Below, piece after piece: positions 48,311 through 60,919 of a DNA stretch of 64,000 bases. The position numbers and the translations under genes were made by a program. The stretch comes from Hirudo medicinalis (taxonomy: Eukaryota > Annelida > Clitellata > Hirudinida > Hirudinidae): positions 181,848-245,847 of the forward strand of contig MPNW01000067.1 in assembly GCA_011800805.1 (NCBI GenBank), read 5' to 3'. The notes beneath the pieces were generated by a model. The model searched no databases. It worked only from the letters and a program-made list of their open reading frames with translations, and was not told the DNA's origin. Every line of letters begins with the position of its first letter. The first letter of the stretch is position 1.

Positions 48311-51300
48311 TCAGATTAATCCCTTCATTTCTTTCATAAAGATGTCATAAGCATCATCATTTCTAGAAACATTGGAATCTTCCTCAATTCTTGTGTGACC
48401 AGCATCGGCACGCCCTAAATAAAAATTAACAAGCATTAATGAAGTAATATTGCACGGGTTTATTGGTAAAATTTAATTTGCCAGCATAATATTTGTGGCC
48501 AAAACTTTTAATCAAATAGCTCACCTGCAGGCTTAATGACATGGCCCTTGGCATCCTTCATCTCCCTCTTGACCTTGAGGGCAGTTGGTGTGAACCTTGT
48601 GACATCTCCTAATAGGTTCCTGATCTTGGGTGCTGCTACAATTGTTGCAGAATGTGAATCTTGTCTCTCAGAAGATGATTCACTTGATGCAGCAGGCTTG
48701 GTGAAGGTTGGAACTCCAGTAAGGACGTTAGACTGAGTAGCAGATGTTTGAGCCGACGGAAGCGATCTGTTTGGCGGCATTCCCGGTGGGGGCACAGGGC
48801 CCCTAATGCCCATTGGATGACCAGGTGGAGGAATACCAGGGGGCCTTATCCTTGGTGGAGGTCCTGGTGGAAGCATCCTGGGAGGAAGCATTGGTGGAGG
48901 CATGGCTCCTGAAGGTAATCTGAACATCATAGGTGGTGGACCAGGGGGTAGCATTGGAGTGGGGGGCATTGTCTGAGGAATCTTTTCACTGTTGGAAGCC
49001 CCTGGAGTTTCTTTGACTATCTCCTCAGAAGCACTTCCACTGGATTCTGTCACGCTGCAATAATTATCATAATTCAATCAACCAATCATTCCATATTAAT
49101 TTTTAAGTTATATTTCCTCACTTTTCATTGGCCTCTTCAAGTGGTTTGGTCTGAGCTGCAAAGCAGGAGATTTGAACTTGACCCTTGTGTCTTTTTCCTC
49201 TTCATTGGGGTCCCTCATGTCATCATCCTCGAATCTGATCCTCCGCTTCTTAGCTGAGCAATAAGTAGAAGCAATATAAATGATACAATTGCAAATTGGA
49301 GCACTTAGAAACCACTGTTAAGTCTGTATAATTATATCCTAATTAAGATGGAAATATACGAATGGGATTAGATTTGTAACTATATAGATAGATAACAATA
49401 TAACAATATTTGCAATCTTATGTGGAATAAATTACGTCTGTTTTAAATGGTCGTCATAGAGACTCAAGAGGTACCTGCAGGAACTTCTTCAGATTCTGAA
49501 TCTTTCTCTGGAACACTCTTCTGCTTCCCTGCATGCTGGTTACCTGTAAGTAATCAAACATGATAAGAAGGCAAGAAGTGAGTTAAGTAATCATCACCAT
49601 CATGGTCACCTTCAACAGGTCCTCCATCATCATTATCATCATCATCTTCAAAGTCACTCAGAGAAGGTGGAGTCCCTGGGGGAGGCCCAGGAGGTTTGTA
49701 ATTTTTGGAGGGGATGAATACAGGTCCAATCTGTGATCTCGAATCAAAGCCTGTGGTTTTCTTGAGTATTCCATGAGTTGATCTCATTGGCAGGGTTGGC
49801 AAAGGTATGTCCTTAGGTAGAGGTATGTCCGATGCAGCTGTTGACAGTTGGTGGGGTTATAAAATTGATTAGCAGTTGGTTCAACAATTCATCCATCTCC
49901 ATTTCATTGATCAGCCATTGAATTAACAGAACTACCAAACCATACAATAATTAATTAAGTCTGACTTAGAAATTATTGTTGGACAGTAAATATTTGCAAC
50001 TTTTTAAAGTAAAACATCAGTAAGTAAAGTAAACCTGCTTGGAAGCTTGGAGCTTCAGGCAGAGGGATCATATCCAATTTGACTTTCTCTGCATTCTTGA
50101 CTTGCTCTGGGAGGAACAATCATTTTCAATCAGAAACAATTTTCAACTACAAGCAATAAAGTGCAATGATTGGTAAGAATACATCCATTAAAATAATATT
50201 TAAGTATAATATAGCATTGTAATTAATTTATTAACAATTCATGAACACCAACCATAATATATTTGCATCTGAACTCGCTTCTTCTCATATTCTATTTCTG
50301 CCTTTCTCAGCTCTTTAGCATATTCAGCATCCTCTTTTTCCTTTAATTATATAAATTTGAGTGAACAATATAAATATTTACAACCACATATTAATCACAT
50401 TAAGCGCATTGAATTAACAACATTGACAACAAATCCACGTAATTAACGAACGATCATAACGAATATGATCACTCACATACATATGGATGACCCTGTCGTA
50501 GGTCTCTTTCAGTTTCCTCCTTTTTTCCTTCAGCACTCTCTCATTCAACTGGGGAGGCTGAGTTGGATCATACTCTAACATTATAACAGTAATTAATAGT
50601 TAATTCAACAAATTGACAAATGGTAAACAGTATTTAATAGTTAATTCAACAAATTGACAAATGGTTCTTTAAAAACATTAAACAGCAACAAGGTAGCAAT
50701 GTGTTGTAGTGAATACTCAAGCTATCATATATATTAACCCATTTGGTCTATCTTTTCCATCTCTTCCAACAACTGCTGGGGGTCCTTGCTTTTGAGAACA
50801 GCCAAACGCACAGTCATCCTCTGCCTTTTGTTCTGGGCAATTATTTAAAAAACATTTAATGTTTTGAAATGGAAATAGTAATGATAACTTAAAAATTTAT
50901 ATTTTGAGAACATTTGATGTATGGCTAATAGAATTACTATCTTCCCAGTTATGAGTACAAAAGTCCTAAAAATTGAAAATGTAACAAAAGCTTGATGGAT
51001 TATCTTAAATGCTCACCTTCTTCAGCTCTCTTTTCCTAGCTTCTTTGCCTGTAAATGAAAATTAGTGGGTAAACAGAGATCTGCATGGTTTCGTATGCCA
51101 ATAATTATCTGCAATTATATGCATAAAGTTGTTGAATTCTGCATTTCTGGAAACATATATCCTGCCTCATGGTTTCAGGGCAGACAAAGGCAATGAACAT
51201 GTTCCAAAGTTAAACAAGTTATTTGTGTAACATGGACATTAATTATTACATAATTATTAATTACATAATTATTTTATATTATTGTGCCAATTATCTAAAT

Positions 51301-54195
51301 AATGATATCTCAAAGACATTGATTTCCTTGCTTATGTGTAGATAATTGGAATTGCTATCTTGTGAATGGCAGCAGTGCAAATTTATAGAGAACCCTATTC
51401 TCTATTCTGGTTTTCCAGAATTCTGTGGCTTTTTAATGTAAATAACCTTTCAACACAACATGGCTCAGTCAACATCACTGGCGGTTGGTCCAATGAAATC
51501 AGAATTGACTGCAAAGGTGCTAAAGAACCTTCAGGTACGTCACTTCGGACGAAATCTCCATCAGCCTCTTTTAAAGACCAGTATCCAGAATCCAGTCGAT
51601 GGTTTTATGTGACGATGCCCAACTGATCGGCTCAAAAACATTCTGCAGACCCATGAAAGAGACATGCATTGACGACTATGCCATGAATGCAAATGATTTC
51701 CAATTAACTGCAATTGCATGCCTTGACGACCATGGAGAAGGCTATCCAGTTGCCTTTTGCTTCAGCAATGAAGTTGACTATATCAAAATGACAATCTTCT
51801 TTGGAGTGATAAAAATGCACTTGGAGGTCTTATAACAGAAGTGATCTTTATGACTGATGACTACTACAATGCTTGGTCTGCGGTCATGGGTGTCCCCGAT
51901 CTTCGGCTATTTTGCTTGTGGCGTGTCGAGAGCAAGTGTGGAGACAAAATTTATCAAAAACAACAAATTCAAATCTTCATCAAGCTGTCTATAAAACTTT
52001 GCATTAGGCAGAGATGCCAAACAAAAGATTTGAAACAAAATTGAACCAATTTCTTCTGGACGCTGAAGATCAAATCATGACTGATTTTGTAAGATATTTT
52101 ACAAAGGAATAGGCAGAAATATGGCCTTTGTGTCACAAGTTGGCTCAGGCTCTAAGTTCATTATAATATGCATTTGGAGGCCATGCAAATATGTTCTTTT
52201 GCAAATATAACATTTTTCAAGAAAAGTCAAATGAATGGATAAGAGTATCCAAGCACTCACAAGATATCTAAATTCCCAGTTGATGGATCATTTCACAAAA
52301 CTCAACAAAGGTGAGCGATCATGGTGCAATGAACTGTTGCAGAGAAATAGAAAAGAACACTGGCAGGTAATGGTGAAACAATGTAGTTTTGTGCACATCT
52401 GTCTCATGAATAATCAGCATGTCCATTACAGTATTTCTGTAATCTGCAATTTCATGTCCATTACAGTATTTCTGTAATCTGCAATTTCATGTCCATTACA
52501 GTATTTCTGTAATCTGCAATTTCATGTCCATTACAGTATTTCTGTAACCCAGAGGCAAAAACGGATGTTGAAATGTAAACTTATTTTGGGGAACCAACCA
52601 TTACTGCCGGAGATGTACTCTCAGATAACAGGAGTCGATCGAGGGTCGAGCAACTCGCATTTGTTAAAATAAATGCACCTTTACTTAATTTTAATTATGT
52701 ACAACTTAAAGTATAATATTATCTTATAAATTTTTAGTTTTTTTTTAAATAAAAATATGAACAATCTGAGTTTCCTTGATATTTTGAAAATAAACACTTC
52801 TAACCACACGAACTGTTAAGTTGGTATAGGGAAGGTGAGCTATCCAGAATTATCTGGTATCTGATAAAATTTGCTATCCGGTGCATGCCTGGTTTTATTG
52901 GCATGACCTAAGACTAGAGAAAGAATCATTTTGTAGCAGAATCCATGGAGCTGGAAGTCATTATTTGAGGAGGAATGCACATTATTGAATCAGCCAGGAA
53001 AATATGACTGGATGAGAATCGATAGGGTACGACAGCCATTGGAAGCCACATGTCAAGGAACATACAAAGTTGTTGGTGCCAAAGGCATTCACAGTTGAGA
53101 AATGAGATGGATTTCAAGAAAATATCTTGCTGCACCTATTCTAGGTTATTTGGATATTGCTTATGAGCACTCAATTAGACAAAAGCAGAAATGCTTCCTT
53201 CTCTGATGTGCTTATTATACCAAGTTACTTGCAATTGATGTAAGGAGAGTTGTAAAAAATTGATAAAATGGTGAAACTTGCATGGATCCTGAGGGTACCA
53301 AAACTAGACAAACCACAGGCAGAACCAGAAACACAAGATCCATCAAGAACAAGTTTAGCGTGGAAGTGCAAGCGGGTCTGTTTTACTGACCATAACCAAA
53401 TCCATTACTTTTCCAAAAGGGACTCCATTCTTGGGAGATGCTCCTTTTAAGTGGCCTAATTAGATTCTCTCCGAGGTGTAATTTAATTTTGATGGTTCTT
53501 CATTTGGGTTTTTTCCAATTTTTGTTAGGAGAAATAAAGCAGTTGATGCATTCCTGCATGAGGCCTTAATGTGTCGTGCTCACAACCCAGCTTGCATCGC
53601 CAAGGAGCAGTCTTGGGTAGGGGCTATATAAATGGTAGAATGTTTAGAAAGTGCCTTCACATTCTGTTCAGGGACTTAAGGCACTCAAAAGAGAGGCTAA
53701 ATACAAAAACAAAATAAGGAAATCAATAAATATATGCATCATTTTGTAGATAATTATCGGAACTGTGAAATCAAAAATTCCACGACGCATAAATCACTTT
53801 GCTGACATAGTACATCGTTTGATTCAGCCATTAGTGAAGGCAGGATATCTCTGTTCAGAATCGTGGAAATCAATAATCTTATATATTATATTTAGAACAA
53901 TCACGGAGGCTATAAAATGATACATGCCTCGAAAACTTTGTATCCTAAATTAAACTAATTTCGTTTTTCTAAACAATTTCATAATATTCAGAATGGCTAA
54001 AATATTCCTGTAATAAATATGTAACATTTATCACGTCTATGTTTACAAGACTCTACTATGATTTACATTACGGTACATCAATTAGTTTTCATCGCCAGTG
54101 CTCTGCTAAAACAAATTGGAAATCGACTTACGAGCCTGATCTGTGGGGTTCATATACTTCCCACTTTTTGTGGTATTGATAGATCTCCGACCCAT
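48311..54195 (-). CDS. WBP11: WW domain-binding protein 11 (splicing factor), 11 exons
   Basis: Nuclear pre-mRNA splicing protein that binds WW domains through proline-rich motifs. Exons, 5' to 3' on the minus strand: 54195-54132, 51048-51017, 50832-50739, 50574-50477, 50340-50253, 50106-50035, 49837-49610, 49543-49475, 49253-49122, 49046-48525, 48414-48311; 1503 nt, 500 aa (human is 641). Motifs: MGRRSINTTKSGKYMNPTDQ, KEARKRELKKNKRQRM, QPPQLNERVLKEKRRKLKE, IPLPEAPSF, HGILKK with KPPGPPPG, an acidic run, a Pro/Gly/Met-rich tract, FTPTALKVKREMK, and the conserved C-terminus AYDIFMKEMKGLI. Frame is kept only if exon 10 starts at 49046, eight bases after the stronger-looking AG. The region of exon 9 normally holding the MAGQ-type motif is diverged. 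Intron 1 is 3.1 kb and carries transposon debris. Confidence 0.93.
50590..50665. repeat. Two-copy tandem duplication in WBP11 intron 3
   Basis: AATAGTTAATTCAACAAATT followed by GACAAATGG occurs twice, about 41 bases apart. Confidence 0.9.
51400..52420 (+). pseudogene. MULE (Mutator-like) transposase remnant in WBP11 intron 1
   Basis: Antisense to WBP11, frames on the plus strand carry MULE transposase motifs in order: NANDFQLTAIACLDDHGEG and YPVAFCFSN (51685-51775), then MTDDYYNAWSAVMGVPDLRL and CLWRV (51849-51930), then KSIQALTRYLNSQLMDHFTK (52238-52300). MTDD is the second catalytic-Asp region. Stops and frameshifts separate the blocks, so it is non-functional. Terminal inverted repeats were not identified. 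Confidence 0.75.
52419..52547. repeat. 35-bp tandem repeat with internal palindrome
   Basis: Nearly four perfect copies of a 35-bp unit. Each contains ATTACAG-TATTT-CTGTAAT, a 7-bp inverted repeat able to form a hairpin. It lies directly after the MULE coding remnant. Confidence 0.95.
52548..54131. other. Remaining WBP11 intron 1, unassigned
   Basis: Short frames such as 53268-53450 (+) with KRVCFTDHNQIHYFSKRD and 53530-53620 (+) with AVDAFLHEALMCRAHNPACI look somewhat coding-like. I cannot assign them to a family; they may be further transposon debris. Confidence 0.3.
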
Positions 54196-55794
54196 TTTGC
54201 AACTAATTTAATCGGAACTAAGAACTAAATTAGACTAAAACTCAACAAAGCTGCCGTGCAGCTCCGAACCAAAACAAATCTCTACTGATAATGAATTCAT
54301 AGATATAAAACTAAGAGAAGATTTATTTATTTTTATTTAATTTTAAATAGAGATTTTTTTTAAATAAATATATTTATTAAAAAATATTGTTTAAAATGAA
54401 CGTTAGAGGTAAAAAATCTATACTTTGAAAAATAAATTTGTACTTACAACCTAAGAGCAATCACTTGATTATTTAATAATTAAGTAGATTTTTCACACCA
54501 ATATTGCTAATACGTTGTAATATAAATATATATTGCAAATTCTGTATTTTAATTTGGTCAAGGTGTTTTTTTTTACTATTTATAACATTGGATCTTTTGA
54601 TAAACTTCACGCCGTTGTTAATCGTTTCTCTTCTGCAATTTGTTGTAGCCTTTTGCATCAAAATTATACTTATGGTGAACCCAATAGAAATTCGAAAGTC
54701 GTTGGATTCGCCAAGAGAATAAGCAATGAAATCTGAAATAAAAATGTAAATGAATTTGGGAAATGCATGCAGAAATGCTCCCTGAAGAAAAGAGTTTTAC
54801 AATACGATGTTTAATTGGCTTAGTTTGTTTATTTATATTTACAATAAAATTTGTTTTGATGAATTAATTATATGTTTAAATTTTCTGGAATTTAAACTTG
54901 AAATGCAATTCAGAAGTTCAGAAAATCAACTTATAACTAAAATTAGGTCGATGCATGTCCGAAATTATATTACATTACACCCGATAACATCTCTAATAGT
55001 GAGTCAACTTCTGTTTCAATACTTTGGGATTTTTTTGAAACCTCCTCCTTCAATGCTTATGCTAATTTTTAGATTTTGAAACTTTTCTGTGAAAGTTTTT
55101 CGATTTCTAGAAAAGACTGAAACTAAACTACTCGCGGAGAACATTTTTCAAAATATCACCGAGATGACTTATGAAAATAGATTCCAAGCAGAAAACTGTT
55201 CATTTTAGCAATTTTTTAACTCTTGGATTTCTTGGATATCGTCGAAAATGTTCCAGAAGAACAAGATAAAATTTGTTTCGGCACATGGGGCACTCCATAG
55301 GTATTGAAAGACATAGAGAATTTATTAAACAATTTTACATATCCTTGGTTACCTTTGCAAAGCTATGTTTCTTTGAGTGCAACTCTCAAGTGATTGTAAT
55401 TTTAATTGGAATGTTTGGTATCAAAATATCTTTCATGATGCGATGATGGATGAGACATGACCTTGACTGAAGTTTAAAGGCTTATGGATCTTGATGAAAC
55501 TCTCTTGAAGTTAAAAGTTCTTCTGATATTTTCTGCAAATATTTGCTCTTCCTGCCAAATTTCTAAGAAAATCTTTCAAGGAGATGTAGATCTTACTGCC
55601 TGGAGAACATAGTAAAGCAGACACGTAATTCTAAACCTCTGAGAATATTCTAATACAAATTTTTCAAATTAAAGTTAAAGTCGTTTTGCTTGAATACATT
55701 ATTGATTATTATATATAATATGCTCCCAAAAAAATTACGATCAATATTTTTATTACGACGATATTTTTCTTGCAACAACATAATTATTTATATA
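54196..55794. other. Intergenic, WBP11 5' flank
   Basis: AT-rich sequence upstream of WBP11. No gene, RNA or repeat is supported. Confidence 0.4.
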
Positions 55795-55960
55795 TTTATA
55801 TAGCGCCATGAGCGTTTGGGGCGGTTGGGCCATTTATATAGAGCCACATCCCAGGGGTGCTTTGTGGCGGTGCAAGCTGGGTCGCACAACGACCGTTGCC
55901 TTTAACGCCGTTCGCAGGAAGGCAGCCCCCTGAGCCAACTTTCATGCCAAACGCAATATG
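55795..55960 (+). repeat. Dispersed repeat, copy 2
   Basis: Same family as the minus-strand copy at 5211-5425. It begins at TATATAGCGCC and shares TTTGGGG, CCATTTATAT, TTTGTGGCGGTGCAA and CTGAGCCAACTT in the same order. It is GC-richer than its surroundings, and no A-tail is visible. Confidence 0.6.
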
Positions 55961-56200
55961 CCTACTTTGATTAAATTTCAAAGCACTTAAATTGTTCTGA
56001 AACGGTAATGGACTGGGATGAGGTGCATCTTGCTTCATTTTACAACAACATTTTATGGAGCCAAAGTTTCAGATTTTAGGTGTTTTGAAGAATGTAATCC
56101 GTTGGTTTTCAAGAAATCGTTCTAACCACTCCATATTTCATCTTTCCATCCATCATTCCCAGATGAAAAGTATGAATAAAAAAGATGCAAGCAGTCATGG

Positions 56201-56206
56201 TTTATT
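56201..56206 (-). promoter_or_regulatory. Poly(A) signal of the GPCR gene
   Basis: TTTATT on the plus strand (AATAAA on the gene strand) lies about 150 bases past the GPCR stop codon. Confidence 0.6.
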
Positions 56207-56351
56207 GATCGTGACGACACTTGTTCCACAACAACAACAGCAACAACAAAATCTTTGACATGTTCTCAATATGAAATCAAAAGAATAAATATGAAATTCA
56301 CATTTTTACAAATGAACTAAAAAAAAATCACGGCAGAGATCCGGCGAACGC

Positions 56352-57668
56352 CTAAATTTGTTCGTGACCGGCGTCGTCATCGTCGTCGTCCGGCAATTCA
56401 TTTTTCTCCTGTTCGTCCAACTTTTTGCCACCGTTGGTCAGCAACTCGGCCATCTGGTAAGCCTTGGTCTCCCTGTCTTTCTTGACGAGTGACTTCAACA
56501 TGGCCCTGTTGAAAAACTTCCCCTTGTTGCTCACGGATTTGGTTGTCAGGGCGTCGGCGATGGTCGTGATGTTGGCCACCGTGGTGCGCTCGTAAAAGTC
56601 TGCTGCTCTCGGCTTTCGAGAAATTCTGTTGTCCGTACGTTCGATGCACGTCCCTCTTACCTCTTTGACTTGGCGCCGAGGGAGGCAGACGAGACAAAGA
56701 CGTCTGAAGTTGCTGCGGAAGTTCTCCGATAGGAACGCATAGAGGATGGGATTGAGACAGCTGTTTGTGTATGCCAGGCAGTTGGTGAAGATGCGTATGC
56801 AGATGAAATTCGAATCGATGTTGTTTGTGACGAAGAATTGAGTGAGGAACATGACGTGCACCGGAAACCAACAAACGGCAAATGCCGACACCACGATGAC
56901 CACCATTCTTGTGACGCGTTTTTTCGCCCTCATATTTTCAGAGGCAGAATGGTTCTTACCACCGTCAGACGAACTCGCCTTCTTTCCTTCCTTTTGCTGT
57001 TTCAAAGTCTTTCCGAGTTTAAGGAGGCGATGCACCATGAGGGCGTACAAAACAATGACGAACATCAGCGGCAAGAAGAAGCCGAAGAGGAAGAAGGTTC
57101 CATAAAATATCTGACCGTAATGGACATCCACGTCGGGATCAAACTTTCTGTTGACGCAGAAGACTTTTGATTCAAATTCGACCAAATCGAAATCTGCGAA
57201 CGTGGGTGAATTGCAGACGCAAATGACCAGCCAGAGGATGAGTACTGCTATCACGGTATTCCGCGTGGTTCTGATGGTCATGGACTTTATGGGGTGCACC
57301 ACAGCCAGGTACCTGTCCAAGGACATGAAGACGAGAGTGTAGACGCTGGCGTGAGCGGTGACGTGAAGGAGGTACTGGTGCAGCCGACAGAGGAACTGAC
57401 CGAACGGCCACAGAGGCACGAGGTAAGCAACCCCCGTAAAAGGGACGCACATGACGATAAAGAGGAGATCTGCTGTGGCCAGATTGAGAATGAGGATGTT
57501 CGTGGTGCTGCGCATTTGTTTGTTCGTTAAGACGGTGATGAGGACGAATAGGTTTCCCGCCAATCCTGTGACGAAGATGATGACAAAGACCGTCGGTATG
57601 AGAGTCCAAGCGCATATTGCGACGCTGTCAAACGAATCTGGTTCCGTGGTGTTGTTCATGCTTTTCAT
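56352..57668 (-). CDS. Class A GPCR, allatostatin-A/galanin receptor type
   Basis: A single uninterrupted 438-codon frame encodes a complete rhodopsin-like neuropeptide receptor at the cell surface. Seen: an N-terminal NNT glycosylation site, TM1 GLAGNLFVL, TM2 NLATADLLF, TM3 with its disulphide Cys (FGQFLCRLHQY) and MSLDRYLAVVHP as the DRY region, ECL2 Cys (FCVNRKF), a basic third loop with a Ser/Lys-rich insert, TM6 CWFPVH, TM7 NSCLNPILYAFLSENFR, then a Cys pair (CLVCLP) that could be palmitoylated. The tail ends in an acidic DDDDDD run. The segments LNLATADLLF, VTAHASVYTL and VVHPIKSMTIRTTRN fit allatostatin-A and galanin receptors best; kisspeptin and somatostatin types are less likely. 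Ligand identity is inferred. Confidence 0.92.
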   Translation of the reverse strand: MKSMNNTTEPDSFDSVAICAWTLIPTVFVIIFVTGLAGNLFVLITVLTNKQMRSTTNILILNLATADLLFIVMCVPFTGVAYLVPLWPFGQFLCRLHQYLLHVTAHASVYTLVFMSLDRYLAVVHPIKSMTIRTTRNTVIAVLILWLVICVCNSPTFADFDLVEFESKVFCVNRKFDPDVDVHYGQIFYGTFFLFGFFLPLMFVIVLYALMVHRLLKLGKTLKQQKEGKKASSSDGGKNHSASENMRAKKRVTRMVVIVVSAFAVCWFPVHVMFLTQFFVTNNIDSNFICIRIFTNCLAYTNSCLNPILYAFLSENFRSNFRRLCLVCLPRRQVKEVRGTCIERTDNRISRKPRAADFYERTTVANITTIADALTTKSVSNKGKFFNRAMLKSLVKKDRETKAYQMAELLTNGGKKLDEQEKNELPDDDDDDAGHEQI

Positions 57669-58742
57669 TGATTTCTTTTATCTCTTATTCTCTCCTCCTG
57701 TTTTGCAGAATAAAAATCATTTCTTTACAATGAATCTTTTACAACGTGTAATGCTTTGCGCAGTTTTAGAAGGTGGACAATGATGACAAAGTCGATAGCA
57801 TGTGTGGCTTTTGAGCCATGTTTCATGTTGTATCGGGAAGGCATGTTGTCGTTAAAATAGCATTTTTAAAGCGAGTCAAAAGAGCTTCCTTTGTCATTGA
57901 TTATGAACCCTTTTCGAGTAAATATTGTTGGAATAAAAGTACATTTAAATAAAACCTAAAATTAGAATTTATTATTCAGTTGATAAATTATAGATCAAGT
58001 TTCAATTAATTTTCAGACGATGTGGTTTCTAAACTGAAAGAATCATGAAAATTGAGACGTTTACACTCGGACCACGTTCCCAACACTAACCAGCTCTTGA
58101 GTTGCTCATTCTATCTTATCGGCAGAATTCTTTGCCTCCCGTTATCCGATAATTTGCACTAAATATTTTAATATTTATAATACATAAATATTGCCATAAA
58201 CATAAATTATTACAATTGTTTGCAATATTCTCAGTAAATTAGCGTCTAAAAAAGTCTGAAAACTCGATGAAATATAATTTGTATCTATAAGTCAAAATGA
58301 CTTCTTCCTAAAAAGAGTTTTGTACTTCCCCTGACTAATTGAGAATAGAATGGACTCGGTTTTATCAATCTTGCAAGCTTAGACGAGATACAAATCTCAG
58401 AAATGCAGAGTCGAAGGACAAAAAGACACGTTATCGGAAGCTCAATAAAAGTTCATCCAAGCCTGATCACGAGTCCTTGAACGCTTTCCTTTTCATTGTC
58501 CTTCCAAGTTTATCTCTTCCGCCATCCCCTCATCCTTGCGGATTTCAGAAGCTCAGATTGGTGCATTTATCTGGAAAAACTTTGAACGAGAAACATTGGT
58601 ATGGAGTGGCTCGCTTGCAATCATTCATGACTTATTATGAATAGAACATCTACCATAATCATCATCACCATCGTCATCATTATCGTCGTCGTCCTCCTGC
58701 TATTCCTTCTCCTGCTCCTGCTCCTCCTCCTCCTCCTCCTCC

Positions 58743-58798
<56 letters not shown>

Positions 58799-60899
58799 GT
58801 CGTCGTCATCATCGTCGTCGTCGTTAACATCGTCATCATTGTCGTCATCACCATGCACATGTCCCGTGGTTGTCATCGTGAATCAGCAGCGATGATTGCT
58901 TAGCTTTTTCCACTCGGAAATTCCCATCAGAAATTTGAATAATTCCGCCACGGTCTGATGAATTGATTCACACTTGAACGGTTCGAAGGCGTCACATCAT
59001 GTCAAGCAGATCATCGACAAGAAAGATGGATGTTTATCACTCGATCATTCATTTAAAAAAATGATCAGATGGTGAGATGATGAGAAGCAGTGAGAGGAAG
59101 AAGAATCTGAAATGAAATTTCTATCGATGTGTGGTTATCAAAGAGTGACGTGGCGTGAGTGAGTCGATAAGTTAAACATGGAAATCACTCGAGCGGAACT
59201 GCAATAAGTGAGATGGAAATGGTGTGGCAGAGCAAACAAAGTACTTTCACTGCTGTTCCGCTCCAGCGATTCTTAAATGATTTTTGACGAGTTCTGGAGG
59301 CAAGCATTATTCATAACAACTGAAATTCTGACAAGCATGTGCTTTTAATATCTCATTTTTCATTTTCATTTGAGCTGAAAGATGGTGAAATCCCAACATC
59401 CATCATCGCGCAAATTTGTTTAAAACTCGTTTCTAATGGCGACATAAAATGGATTCATGATTGGTTTGCAGAACTAATTCTGTCTGAAATACCGAAGTGA
59501 TTCTCACAGCAATTGTTAATTTTATTTTTGGGCAAATCCATTTTATATCCTAGTCATAAAAATTGGAAGACTATGTAATAATGTTCATTGTTATATTTTT
59601 CAACTGCTTAGCACTAAAAACTAAATGATCGTCAACTTTAATTTGAAGTCTGTCCTTCAATTCCTGACGATGTGGAAATTGTGGAAAGGTTGCGATAATG
59701 ATGACGACCATAATTACATTTACAATTACACAATTGATGATGATCACGACGATGATGACGATGAGGATTGCAGTTCTTCTCCACTAATGACTGGCTGCAA
59801 ACGAGGGAGCTTGGTAGCACACGTGACAAGATTGAGGAAAGCTTCGAATCCGAGAGCAATTAATGGTCAGAGAACAGGAAATGACCAGGTTCTTGCCAAT
59901 GAGACTACAATTCATGCAATAATTCATGCGACTCATGCAACAACGTGTGCAACAATTCACAAAACAATTCATACAAAAATTTTTAGCATGTGAACAATAA
60001 TTCATGCCACAACTTAAATTCCTTGTTGTTGCCAAGCAGTTGAGAGCAATTTCACTTGGGATGCTTTTAAATGTCGTCGTGTAAACAATGAATTCCCCAT
60101 TCAACTGCATTCCCCATTCATCTCGTAACAATTCAATAATAAAAGTAAAACTAAAAACTGCTCCTAAAATGTCCACAAATGTTCGTTTTAAACATCTTCA
60201 CACAAACGAGAATGATCTTGAACTGAAGCAACTTGGATAGCTCAATAAAATCAATGATGCGACAATTTAAAGTTAATTATTAAACATAATTCTAATATAA
60301 ATAATAATATTTATATTTATTATTGGTGACTTTCGTGTCATACAAACAACGTACTGTATTTATTTCTATAGCGAAATATTCCCACAAAAATCAATATTTA
60401 ATATTTTCATATTAATTACTTGTAAATTACAACTTTTAAAACTACATTGAAATAAACCATTTTAATGTTGAAGTAATTATAACTTATTTTGAACCAAATT
60501 TTCAGAAAAATAATGCCAGACGCTGAAGTTAATAGCAAAAGTTTTCCTAAAAAGAAACCCAAGAAAAGTGTTCGCATTATCCTCTCTGGCAGGGAATACA
60601 TTTTCTTACGGAAATAAAAATACAAATATTTATTAAAATTTCATTTTTTAAAATATCAAATATATTAAATAATTACAAGCACAAATAAATAACAAATAAG
60701 CACAAAATTGTGCTTCTAAGTTTTAAATGAGAAATGGTTTAATACTTGGTTATTAAGTCCTGTTTTTCGGTTATAAATAAAATAACTTCGAAAGCAATTA
60801 CAGAACGTAATAAAAAGTAATTTAAGTTATCGATGCTGGTTATTCGGTTAAGTGAAACATTGCATTGTTGTGATTATTTTTTAATTATTCGTTTGTTAA
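57669..60899. other. Intergenic region upstream of GPCR
   Basis: No gene recognised. It contains the microsatellite at 58640-58850 and a weak ATTCATGCA-like repetition at about 59905-60010. Confidence 0.4.
58640..58850. repeat. (CTC)n/(CAT)n/(CGT)n microsatellite
   Basis: CTC/CTG runs pass into about 20 CAT repeats and then CGT/CAT mixtures. Homopolymeric Ile or Met frames through it are artefacts. Confidence 0.9.
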
Positions 60900-60919
60900 A
60901 GTAACCTGATTATATTATT

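Noticed and set aside
49122..49253. A 27-bp mini-intron in WBP11 exon 9
   Set aside because: The segment has GT and AG ends but is too short for known metazoan splicing, and removing it does not repair the downstream phase.
56398..57615. Long frames in other phases and on the opposite strand of the GPCR
   Set aside because: They overlap the GPCR completely and lack any family signature; they are shadows of a GC-richer coding exon.
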